24,900 bases of DNA from an uncultured Selenomonadaceae bacterium (lineage in GTDB: Bacteria > Bacillota > Negativicutes > Selenomonadales > Selenomonadaceae), in contig CAJOOE010000166.1 in the NCBI GenBank assembly GCA_905236145.1, forward strand, positions 1 to 24,900. The letters are read 5' to 3'. This document shows, piece after piece, positions 1 through 7,899 of this stretch (positions within the stretch are counted from its first letter, which is position 1; each line of letters begins with the position of its first letter). The notes beneath the pieces are model-generated. The model saw nothing but the letters and a program-made list of their open reading frames with translations. It had not been told where the DNA came from and did not search any database. The translations under genes and the position numbers were made by a program.

Positions 1-1316
1 CTCGTGAAGTCCGCGACACTTCCCTCAGAGTTCCGCACGGCGAAGCGGGCAAGATTGTCGATGTAAAGATTTTTACACGCGAAAACAATGACGAAATGGC
101 TCCCGGCGTAAATAAACAAGTCCGCGTTTACATAGCACAGAAAAGAAAAATTTCAGTCGGAGACAAGATGTCCGGTCGTCACGGAAATAAAGGCGTTGTT
201 TCCCGGATTATGCGTGAGGAAGATATGCCTTTCCTGCCGGACGGTACGCCGATTGATATTGTTTTAAATCCTCTGGGCGTTCCTTCCCGAATGAATATCG
301 GTCAAGTTTTGGAAACTCACTTGGGTATGGCTGTCCGCAAACTCGGCTACGAAATTAAAGCCGGTGCCGGTTCAGATCTTTTGCAACGCTTGAGGAAAAT
401 AGGCTACGACCTCGATACTCTGCCGAAACCCGACAAGGCGGGAGTGCATATCGCAACGCCGGTTTTTGACGGTGCAAGGGAAGAGGACGTTATAAATACA
501 ATGGAAGTTGCCGGAATGGATACGGACGGCAAAACGATTCTTTACGACGGACGCACCGGAGAACCTTTTGAAAATCGTGTAACGGTCGGTTGCGTTTATA
601 TGTTGAAACTTCATCATTTGGTTGACGATAAAATTCATGCCCGCTCAACCGGACCTTACAGCTTGGTTACTCAACAGCCTTTGGGCGGTAAGGCTCAATT
701 CGGCGGTCAGCGTTTCGGCGAAATGGAAGTCTGGGCTTTGGAGGCTTACGGTGCGTCTTATACTTTGCAGGAAATTTTGACGGTTAAATCCGATGACGTT
801 GTCGGTCGCGTCAAGGCGTATGAGGCGATAGTCAAAGGACAGAACATTCCGGAGCCGGGCGTTCCCGAATCTTTCAAAGTTTTGATTAAAGAATTACAGT
901 CGATAGGTCTGGATATAAAAGTCTTGAGCGGCGATTCAAAAGAAATTGTAATTCATGAGGACGACGACGACGACGAAAATATCCGGGCAAGAGCAGAAGA
1001 TGTCGGCGTTGATGTCGGAAATTACGGAAAGCACGAAGTCCAAGCTCCGCCGGAACCCGAAAATCCGGAAGGCGAAAACGATTATGCAGATTCGGATCCG
1101 GAGCCGGAGAGCGAGCCGGAAGAATTGAGCGACGAAGAAATTATTGCCGCCGGCATGGAAGATCAGGAAAATATTGAAGATATTGCCGGAATAGACCGGG
1201 ATTATGAGAGTTTGGAACGCGAATTTGATTCGGATCCCGTTTCAATCGGTCTTACAAACGGCGGTTTTTCGCAGGATATAAATTTTGATTCTTCGGACGA
1301 TGACGATAATTATTGA
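1..1316 (+). CDS. rpoB: DNA-directed RNA polymerase subunit beta, C-terminal part (5' end outside window)
   Basis: This is the 3' part of the beta subunit of RNA polymerase; the reading frame is open from base 3 and gives 437 residues before the TGA at 1314. Conserved beta motifs are visible: VRDTSLRVPHGEAG at the window edge, KISVGDKMSGRHGNKGVV (the active-site lysine region), LNPLGVPSRMNIGQ, and GGKAQFGGQRFGEMEVWALE near the clamp. After the usual end of the conserved core (GVPESFKVLIKELQSIGL, about base 915) the protein continues for roughly 125 residues as a very acidic, low-complexity tail rich in Asp, Glu and Pro, ending SSDDDDNY. B. subtilis RpoB also has a shorter acidic tail, so the feature is not alien, but this one is long. 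rpoC follows on the same strand after about 60 bases, the usual rpoBC order. Identity is certain; only the start is missing. Confidence 0.98.
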   Translation, partial: REVRDTSLRVPHGEAGKIVDVKIFTRENNDEMAPGVNKQVRVYIAQKRKISVGDKMSGRHGNKGVVSRIMREEDMPFLPDGTPIDIVLNPLGVPSRMNIGQVLETHLGMAVRKLGYEIKAGAGSDLLQRLRKIGYDLDTLPKPDKAGVHIATPVFDGAREEDVINTMEVAGMDTDGKTILYDGRTGEPFENRVTVGCVYMLKLHHLVDDKIHARSTGPYSLVTQQPLGGKAQFGGQRFGEMEVWALEAYGASYTLQEILTVKSDDVVGRVKAYEAIVKGQNIPEPGVPESFKVLIKELQSIGLDIKVLSGDSKEIVIHEDDDDDENIRARAEDVGVDVGNYGKHEVQAPPEPENPEGENDYADSDPEPESEPEELSDEEIIAAGMEDQENIEDIAGIDRDYESLEREFDSDPVSIGLTNGGFSQDINFDSSDDDDNY

Positions 1317-1378
1317 CAGGGAAACCGGAGGAAAAGACCGATTCCCTGAAACACCGGCTGAGAAAAAGGAGAATTATG

Positions 1379-4300
1379 ATGCTTGACGTTAATATTTTTG
1401 ATTCCATGCGTATAGGGCTTGCCTCGCCCGAAAAAATTCGCGAATGGTCACACGGCGAAGTAAAAAAGCCGGAAACCATCAACTATCGCACTTTGAAACC
1501 CGAACGCGACGGATTGTTTTGCGAAAGAATTTTCGGACCCACGCGAGATTGGGAATGTCACTGCGGAAAATACAAACGCGTCCGTTACAAGGGAATAATT
1601 TGCGATCGTTGCGGCGTTGAAGTCACAAAGGCAAAAGTTCGCCGCGAAAGAATGGGACATATAGAACTTGCCGCACCGGTTTCCCACATCTGGTATTTCA
1701 AGGGAATACCGAGCAGAATGGGCTTGATCTTGGATATTTCCCCGCGTCAACTTGAAAAAGTTTTGTATTTCGCGTCTTACATAGTCATAGATGCCGGCGA
1801 TGCGGAAGAGATCCGGAAAAAGCAAATTTTGAGTGAAGTCGAATACAGAATTTACCGCGAAAAGTACGGCAAGACTTTCAGAGTCGGAATGGGTGCGGAG
1901 GCGGTCAAAGAACTTTTGCAGGAACTTGACCTTGACGCGATGAGCGAAGAACTCCGCCAAGAACTTCATTCGTCAAACGGACAAAAAAGAGTCCGGGCAA
2001 TTCGCCGGCTTGAAGTCGTCGAGGCGTTCAGAAAGTCCGGAAACCGCCCGGAATGGATGATTATGGACGTTGTGCCGGTCATTCCTCCGGAACTCCGTCC
2101 GATGGTTCAGCTTGACGGCGGCAGATTTGCGACAAGCGATTTGAACGATCTTTACAGACGAGTGATAAACAGAAACAACCGTTTGAAAAGACTTTTGGAT
2201 TTGGGAGCACCGGATATTATCGTCCGCAACGAAAAGAGAATGTTGCAAGAGGCGGTTGACGCTTTGATAGACAACGGTCGCAGAGGTCGCCCGGTTACCG
2301 GACCGGGAAATCGTCCGCTGAAATCTTTGAGCGATATGTTGAAAGGTAAGCAGGGACGTTTCCGCCAAAATCTTTTGGGAAAACGCGTCGATTATTCCGG
2401 ACGTTCCGTCATAGTCGTCGGACCGGAATTGAAATTGCATCAGTGCGGCTTGCCCAAAGAAATGGCTTTGGAACTTTTCAAGCCGTTTGTAATGAAAAAA
2501 CTTTCCGCAGATACCGGCGGGAGCGTTTCAATTAAATTGGCAAAGAAAAAGGTTGAACGTGCAAATTCAGATGTTTGGGGAGTTTTGGAAGAAGTCATAA
2601 AGGAACACCCGGTACTTTTGAATCGTGCTCCGACACTTCACCGCTTGGGTATTCAGGCATTTGAGCCGGTCTTGACCGAAGGTCGTGCTTTGAAACTTCA
2701 CCCGCTCGCCTGTACCGCTTACAACGCAGACTTTGACGGGGATCAAATGGCAATTCACCTTCCTTTGAGTGCCGAGGCTCAAGCTGAGGCTCGCGTCCTC
2801 ATGCTCGCCGCCAATCATATTTTGGCACCGAAAGACGGCAAGCCGATAATCGTTCCCACTCAAGATATGGTTTTGGGTACATACTACCTTACCATACTCC
2901 GACCGGGTGCAAAGGGCGAAGGAAAAGTCGTCGGCGGGATCGCAGAGGCTCTCATGGCTTACAATCAACACGATCTTGATTTGCAGGCTGAAATTACGGC
3001 AAGAATTTCTCTGAAAGATTTGCCCGCCGCCGCAGCCGCAGATTTTCCGGAAGGTTTCGCGATGGTCAAAACTTCCGTCGGCAGAATGATCTTCAATGAA
3101 ATTTTACCGCCGGAACTCCGGTATTATCACAAAGATAAAGACGGTGTGAGCCGGCTGGGAATTTTGATGAACAAAAAAGAACTCGGCAAATTGGTTGCGG
3201 CGACTTTCAATAAATTCGGTGCGACGAAAACCGCAGAAGTCATAGATAAAGTTAAAAATCTCGGCTATCATTATGCCTGTATCGCCGGAATGACCGTTGC
3301 AATTTCGGATGTCGTCGTTCCTCCCAAGAAGAAGGATATTATTGCGGCGACGGAGGAAAGAGTAAACAAAGTCGAACGCCAATACAGTCGCGGTCTTATC
3401 ACGGAGGACGAACGCTATAAAAAAGTTGTCGATCTTTGGAATAAGACAACCGACGACGTTGCGGACGCGATGATGGAAAATATGGACACCTTCAACCCGA
3501 TCCGCATGATGGCTGACAGCGGTGCCCGCGGTAACAAACAGCAAATGCGTCAGCTTGCCGGTATGCGCGGTCTTATGGCTGATCCTTCCGGCAGAATCAT
3601 TGACTTGCCGATTACCGCGAATTTCCGCGAAGGCTTGAGCGTTTCCGATTACTTTATTTCAAGTCACGGTGCCAGAAAGGGGCTTGCCGATACCGCACTC
3701 CGCACGGCGGACTCCGGATATTTGACACGCCGTCTGGTTGACGTTGCCCAAGATGTCATTGTCCGGGAAGAAGATTGCGACGTTTCGACGATAAATTTGG
3801 TTTTGGAGCGGGCGTTGCTTGCCGAAAATACTTTCGACGCTCTGGAAGTTTTGAACGATGCACTTGTCGGAAGAGTGCTTGCGGTTGACGTTGTTGACGA
3901 AGAAACCGGCGAAATCGTGATAAACCGCGATACCGTTTTGGACGTTGACGCTCTGACGAAACTCGGCGAACTTGATACGCCCGAAGTTTCCGTCCGCGGT
4001 ATGAGTCTGACTTCCCCGAACTCCGCAAGTCATTCGCTGGTAATGGAAACGATAAAACTCGGTACAAGGGACGAAAGCGAACGCGAAAGACTTCGCCACG
4101 CCTTTATTCACGAAATTATCGGCAAAGAGTTGGCAAAGGGCGTTACGATTGAAGGAAAGGAATATGCCGCCGGAGAAATTTTGACGCACGAAATGGCGGA
4201 CGAATTGATTGACGGCGACACGGAAGAAATTTTTGTCCGCAACAACAATGTTCGCGGAATTGAAGTTGAGGCAATAAAGGAAGGAAACGGCGTTATAGAA

Positions 4301-5401
4301 TCTCTGCAAGACAGAATTTTGGGTCGCGTCCTTGCCGAAGATATTTTTGACAAGGAAGGCAACAAAATTGCGTCGATTAACGAAACCGTTGATTCGGAAC
4401 TTGCCGACAAAATTGCCGCAGTCCGCGAAAAAGTCACGATTCGCAGCGTACTCACCTGCAAATCTCAATTCGGCGTTTGCAAAAAATGTTACGGTCGGGA
4501 TTTGGCGAATCAGACGGAAGTCGAAGTCGGCGAGGCTGTCGGAATTATCGCGGCACAGTCAATCGGCGAGCCGGGCACACAGCTGACAATGAGAACTTTC
4601 CACACGGGCGGCGTTGCCGGTGAAGATATTACGCAAGGTCTGCCGCGTGTCGAAGAACTTTTTGAGGCACGCAAGCCGAAACACAATGCGGTTATCGCTG
4701 AAGTTGACGGAGTTATCGGAATGGGCGTAAACGAGAAAAACGACTTGCCGATGATTATCATAAATCCCGAAATTCCGGAGAAAAAACGCGAATATACAAT
4801 TCCTTTCGGCACGAGAATTTCCGTAAATACCGGCGACACCGTGAAAGCCGGCGACAAATTGACGGACGGTGCAATAAATCCGCACGATATTTTGAGAGTT
4901 TGCGGTTTGAAGGATACACAGCGTTATCTCGTTTACGAAGTCCAGAAAGTTTATAAATCGCAGGGTGTCGAAATTAACGACAAGCATATTGAAGTCATGG
5001 TTCGTCAAATGCTCCACAAAGTCAAGATTGAAGATTCCGGGACGACGGATTTCCTGCCCGGCGAATTTGTGGATATAAACGTCTTTGAAGCGGCGAATAC
5101 AAAGGCGATAGAGAGCGGCGGTGAGCCGGCAGTCGCAAAGCCGATTTTGTTGGGAATTACAAAGGCATCTTTGGCGACCGATTCCTTCCTCAGTGCAGCG
5201 AGTTTCCAAGAAACGACAAGAGTTTTGACGGACGCGGCGATTAAGGGCAAGGTTGACCCGCTCATCGGATTGAAGGAAAATGTAATTATCGGCAAACTCA
5301 TTCCCGCCGGCACCGGAATGTCACAATACAGAGATTTGGAAGTTGTTGACGTCGAGGCGGAAAATTTGACCCGGGAATCCGGAGAAGTTGCCGAAGTGTA
5401 A
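1379..5401 (+). CDS. rpoC: DNA-directed RNA polymerase subunit beta'
   Basis: Complete beta' subunit, 1340 residues. The ATG at 1379 is preferred because the protein then begins MLDVNIFDSMRIGLASPEKI, as in B. subtilis, and AAAGGAG (1365-1371) sits 7 nt upstream; the ATG at 1376 and a TTG at 1313 are less likely. Zinc site 1 is Cys60, 62, 75 and 78; the catalytic Mg-binding loop NADFDGDQMA is at residues 449-458; the bridge-helix/trigger-loop region carries GEPGTQLTMRTFHTGG. Zinc site 2 uses Cys800 and Cys1027, 1034 and 1037. The gap between Cys800 and Cys1027 is about 227 residues, against about 75 in E. coli and B. subtilis as I recall them. The extra length holds two additional copies of a roughly 46-residue module that normally occurs once (residues 827-874, 911-955 and 978-1023). 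This is probably a lineage feature, because reading frame and flanking motifs are intact. Confidence 0.98.
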   Translation: MLDVNIFDSMRIGLASPEKIREWSHGEVKKPETINYRTLKPERDGLFCERIFGPTRDWECHCGKYKRVRYKGIICDRCGVEVTKAKVRRERMGHIELAAPVSHIWYFKGIPSRMGLILDISPRQLEKVLYFASYIVIDAGDAEEIRKKQILSEVEYRIYREKYGKTFRVGMGAEAVKELLQELDLDAMSEELRQELHSSNGQKRVRAIRRLEVVEAFRKSGNRPEWMIMDVVPVIPPELRPMVQLDGGRFATSDLNDLYRRVINRNNRLKRLLDLGAPDIIVRNEKRMLQEAVDALIDNGRRGRPVTGPGNRPLKSLSDMLKGKQGRFRQNLLGKRVDYSGRSVIVVGPELKLHQCGLPKEMALELFKPFVMKKLSADTGGSVSIKLAKKKVERANSDVWGVLEEVIKEHPVLLNRAPTLHRLGIQAFEPVLTEGRALKLHPLACTAYNADFDGDQMAIHLPLSAEAQAEARVLMLAANHILAPKDGKPIIVPTQDMVLGTYYLTILRPGAKGEGKVVGGIAEALMAYNQHDLDLQAEITARISLKDLPAAAAADFPEGFAMVKTSVGRMIFNEILPPELRYYHKDKDGVSRLGILMNKKELGKLVAATFNKFGATKTAEVIDKVKNLGYHYACIAGMTVAISDVVVPPKKKDIIAATEERVNKVERQYSRGLITEDERYKKVVDLWNKTTDDVADAMMENMDTFNPIRMMADSGARGNKQQMRQLAGMRGLMADPSGRIIDLPITANFREGLSVSDYFISSHGARKGLADTALRTADSGYLTRRLVDVAQDVIVREEDCDVSTINLVLERALLAENTFDALEVLNDALVGRVLAVDVVDEETGEIVINRDTVLDVDALTKLGELDTPEVSVRGMSLTSPNSASHSLVMETIKLGTRDESERERLRHAFIHEIIGKELAKGVTIEGKEYAAGEILTHEMADELIDGDTEEIFVRNNNVRGIEVEAIKEGNGVIESLQDRILGRVLAEDIFDKEGNKIASINETVDSELADKIAAVREKVTIRSVLTCKSQFGVCKKCYGRDLANQTEVEVGEAVGIIAAQSIGEPGTQLTMRTFHTGGVAGEDITQGLPRVEELFEARKPKHNAVIAEVDGVIGMGVNEKNDLPMIIINPEIPEKKREYTIPFGTRISVNTGDTVKAGDKLTDGAINPHDILRVCGLKDTQRYLVYEVQKVYKSQGVEINDKHIEVMVRQMLHKVKIEDSGTTDFLPGEFVDINVFEAANTKAIESGGEPAVAKPILLGITKASLATDSFLSAASFQETTRVLTDAAIKGKVDPLIGLKENVIIGKLIPAGTGMSQYRDLEVVDVEAENLTRESGEVAEV

Positions 5402-5433
5402 TTTGAAAAGAGTTTTCCGGAAATAAAAAATAC

Positions 5434-5469
5434 AAGTTGTCCGGTTGAATTGACCGGGCAACTTTTTTT
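5434..5469 (+). terminator. Rho-independent terminator of rpoBC
   Basis: The 12-nt arm AAGTTGTCCGGT (5434-5445) pairs with ACCGGGCAACTT (5453-5464) with one G-T wobble and a 7-nt loop. It is followed by a run of T to 5469. It lies 33 nt after the rpoC stop and ahead of a clear new promoter, so it ends the rpoBC transcript. Confidence 0.9.
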
Positions 5470-5496
5470 GTGTCGGCAATAAAAAAACATTTCCTA

Positions 5497-5525
5497 TTGA
5501 CAAGGTAGGTTAATTGATATATCAT
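5497..5525 (+). promoter_or_regulatory. sigma-A/sigma-70 type promoter of metY-cysK
   Basis: A perfect -35 TTGACA (5497-5502), a 17-nt spacer and a -10 TATCAT (5520-5525, 5 of 6 matches) are present. The start would be near 5532, leaving a leader of about 60 nt before the GTG start of metY. I see no T-box, SAM riboswitch or other structured leader in that short space. Confidence 0.75.
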
Positions 5526-5592
5526 AGCCGCGATTCCGGGAAGAAGGAAAAATTTATTCCGCGTCCCTTTAAAATGAAAGGAGTTTTTCACG

Positions 5593-6885
5593 GTGAGTAA
5601 AGAGAGAGAATACAAATTTGAAACTTTGCAGTTGCACGTCGGGCAGGAGAAAGCCGACCCGGTGACGGACGCAAGAGCCGTTCCGATTTATCAAACGACT
5701 TCTTATGTTTTCCACGACTCGCAACATGCGGCGGATCGTTTCGCGTTGAAAGATGCCGGGAATATTTACGGGCGTTTGACAAATCCGACGCAGGAAGTTT
5801 TTGAAAAGAGAATTGCGGCATTGGAAGGCGGTTCTGCGGCTCTGGCTGTGGCAAGCGGAGCGGCGGCCGTAACTTACGTTGCACAGGCACTTGCTCAAAA
5901 AGGTCAGCACATTGTCGCGGCAACCACGATTTACGGCGGCACTTACAATCTTTTCGAGCATACCCTCCCGCTTTACGGAGTGGACACGACTTTCGTGGAT
6001 CCCACGAAGGGCGTTGAAGTTTTTGAAAAGGCGATTCAAGACAATACGCAATTTATTTTTATAGAGTCGGTCGGAAATCCCAATGCGACTTTGATTGACA
6101 TTCAAGCCGTCGCGGATATTGCCCACAAGCACAAAATTCCGCTGGTCATCGACAATACTTTTGCAACGCCTTATCAAATTCGCCCGTTTGAATACGGAGC
6201 GGATATAGTTGTCCATTCCGCGACAAAATTTATCGGCGGACACGGGACGACTTTGGGCGGTATTATCGTCGAGTCCGGGAAATTTGACTGGGAGAAGTCC
6301 GGCAAATTCCCGCACCTTGTCGAACCTAATCCGAGTTATCACGGGGTAAGTTTTTATAAAGCATTGGGAGCGGCGGCGTTTGTAACTTACATTCGGGCGA
6401 TTTTGCTCCGGGATACCGGTGCGGCGATTTCTCCTTTGAGTGCGTTTTTCCTCTTGCAGGGAACGGAAACTCTCTCTTTGAGAGTGGAGCGGCATATTGA
6501 AAACGCTTTGAAAGTCGTCGAATACTTGAGCAAAAATCCGAAAGTCGATAAGGTAAACCACCCGGCACTTGAAAACCACCCGGATCACGAACTCTACAAA
6601 AAATATTTTCCGAACGGCGGCATTTCCATTTTCACTTTTGAAATTAAAGGCGGTGCAAAAGCGGCGATGAAGTTTATAGACAATTTGAAACTGTTTTCAC
6701 TTCTCGCCAATGTCGCCGACGTAAAATCTTTGGTCATTCACCCGGCATCAACCACTCATTCACAGATGACCGAAGAAGAGTTGCTCGGCTCCGGAATTAC
6801 TCCCGCGACGATTCGTCTTTCAATCGGCACGGAACACATTGACGATATTATTGCAGACCTTGAAGAAGGCTTTGCGGCAATTTGA
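5593..6885 (+). CDS. metY: O-acetylhomoserine aminocarboxypropyltransferase (O-acetylhomoserine sulfhydrylase)
   Basis: PLP enzyme of the Cys/Met metabolism family, 430 residues, joining O-acetylhomoserine with sulfide to make homocysteine in the cytoplasm. The Schiff-base lysine is Lys212 in VHSATKFIGGHG. Other family signatures are YQTTSYVF near the N-terminus, YGRLTNPTQEVFEKRIAALE, the IDNTFATP stretch and the C-terminal HPASTTHSQM. Its length and the insertions in the second half fit sulfhydrylases of the MetY type better than cystathionine gamma-synthase (about 380-400 residues). The start is GTG at 5593, with AAAGGAG (5577-5583) 9 nt upstream. It is the first gene of a two-gene operon with cysK, only 15 nt downstream, behind its own promoter; both products consume sulfide. 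Substrate choice (acetyl- versus succinyl-homoserine) is inferred from family resemblance. Confidence 0.93.
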   Translation: MSKEREYKFETLQLHVGQEKADPVTDARAVPIYQTTSYVFHDSQHAADRFALKDAGNIYGRLTNPTQEVFEKRIAALEGGSAALAVASGAAAVTYVAQALAQKGQHIVAATTIYGGTYNLFEHTLPLYGVDTTFVDPTKGVEVFEKAIQDNTQFIFIESVGNPNATLIDIQAVADIAHKHKIPLVIDNTFATPYQIRPFEYGADIVVHSATKFIGGHGTTLGGIIVESGKFDWEKSGKFPHLVEPNPSYHGVSFYKALGAAAFVTYIRAILLRDTGAAISPLSAFFLLQGTETLSLRVERHIENALKVVEYLSKNPKVDKVNHPALENHPDHELYKKYFPNGGISIFTFEIKGGAKAAMKFIDNLKLFSLLANVADVKSLVIHPASTTHSQMTEEELLGSGITPATIRLSIGTEHIDDIIADLEEGFAAI

Positions 6886-6900
6886 AGGAGTGAAAAAATT

Positions 6901-7830
6901 ATGGGAAAAATTTATAAAAGCGTAACGGAACTTATCGGAAACACTCCGATTTTGGAAGCGGCGAATTTCGCGAAAAAATTCAACTCCCCCGCAAAAATTT
7001 TGGTGAAACTCGAATACTTCAATCCCGCCGGCAGTGTCAAAGACAGAATTGCAAAGGCGATGATTGAGGCGGCGGAGAGCGAAGGGAAAATTAAGCCCGG
7101 AGCCGTCATAATAGAACCGACCAGCGGCAATACCGGAATAGGTCTTGCAAGTTTTGCGGCGGCGAAAGGTTACAAGGCAATTTTCACGATGCCGGAAACA
7201 ATGAGCGTCGAACGCAGAAATTTATTGAAGGCTTACGGTGCGGAAATTGTTTTGACGGAAGGTGCGAAAGGTATGAAAGGTGCGATTGCAAAGGCCGAAG
7301 AACTTGCAAAAGATACGCCGAACTCCTTCATTCCGTCGCAATTCACCAATCCCGCAAATCCGGCAATTCACGAAAAGACGACCGGCCCGGAAATTTGGGA
7401 AGACACGGACGGAAAAGTTGATGCCTTCGTCGCCGGCGTGGGGACGGGCGGCACTTTGACCGGAACCGGGAAATTTTTGAAGTCGAAAAATCCGGCGGTA
7501 AAAGTTTTCGCGGTCGAGCCGGAAACTTCACCGGTTTTGTCGCAGGGAAAATCCGGTGCACATAAAATTCAGGGAATCGGTGCGGGTTTTGTCCCGGAAG
7601 TTTTGGACACGAAAATTTTTGATGAAGTTTTGCCGATAAAGAACGAGGATGCTTTTGAATATTCGCGGGAATTTGCACGCTCCGAAGGAATACTTGTCGG
7701 AATTTCTGCCGGTGCGGCATTGGCGGCGGCTTTGAAAATCGCGATTCGTCCGGACTTTGCCGGAAAAAATATCGTCGTAATTTTGCCGGATACCGGCGAC
7801 CGCTATCTTTCCACCGAACTTTTCGGCTGA
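6901..7830 (+). CDS. cysK: Cysteine synthase (O-acetylserine sulfhydrylase)
   Basis: 309-residue PLP enzyme of the fold-type II beta family that makes cysteine from O-acetylserine and sulfide. The PLP lysine is Lys47 in NPAGSVKDR; the substrate loop TSGNTG is at residues 74-79; the phosphate-binding loop GVGTGGTLTG and the late SAGAALAA and LPDTGDRYLST motifs are all present. Length and motif order are those of CysK/CysM. The start ATG at 6901 follows GAAGGAG with a short spacer, and the gene lies 15 nt behind metY, with a terminator at 7856. Expression is therefore expected to be joint with metY. The sequence alone does not settle CysK against a cystathionine beta-synthase-like paralogue, but the lack of C-terminal CBS domains and the context favour CysK. 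Confidence 0.95.
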   Translation: MGKIYKSVTELIGNTPILEAANFAKKFNSPAKILVKLEYFNPAGSVKDRIAKAMIEAAESEGKIKPGAVIIEPTSGNTGIGLASFAAAKGYKAIFTMPETMSVERRNLLKAYGAEIVLTEGAKGMKGAIAKAEELAKDTPNSFIPSQFTNPANPAIHEKTTGPEIWEDTDGKVDAFVAGVGTGGTLTGTGKFLKSKNPAVKVFAVEPETSPVLSQGKSGAHKIQGIGAGFVPEVLDTKIFDEVLPIKNEDAFEYSREFARSEGILVGISAGAALAAALKIAIRPDFAGKNIVVILPDTGDRYLSTELFG

Positions 7831-7855
7831 CGTAAAAAAAAACAGGGAAACATGT

Positions 7856-7890
7856 AAAGAGGGAATTTATATCGGTTCCCTCTTTTTTTT
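7856..7890 (+). terminator. Rho-independent terminator after cysK
   Basis: AAAGAGGGAA (7856-7865) pairs perfectly with TTCCCTCTTT (7876-7885) around a 10-nt loop and is followed by T to 7890. It lies in the 69-nt gap between two convergent genes (cysK and rnr). An A-rich run at 7834-7842 could let it also serve the minus strand, though the spacing there is poorer. Confidence 0.85.
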
Positions 7891-7899
7891 ACCTGACAG

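Noticed and set aside
1313..1378. TTG start for rpoC overlapping the rpoB stop
   Set aside because: No ribosome-binding site there, and the added residues do not match RpoC; the ATG at 1379 does.
3659..4468. 269-codon open frame on the minus strand inside rpoC
   Set aside because: It is a shadow of rpoC; its composition (Phe/Asn-rich) is what the complement of the acidic rpoC codons gives.
5526..5592. SAM riboswitch or T-box ahead of metY-cysK
   Set aside because: The leader is about 60 nt, too short, and no characteristic helices or T-box sequence is present.
5569..6588. 339-codon open frame on the minus strand opposite metY
   Set aside because: It is fully covered by metY, has no motif, and would run into the metY promoter leader.
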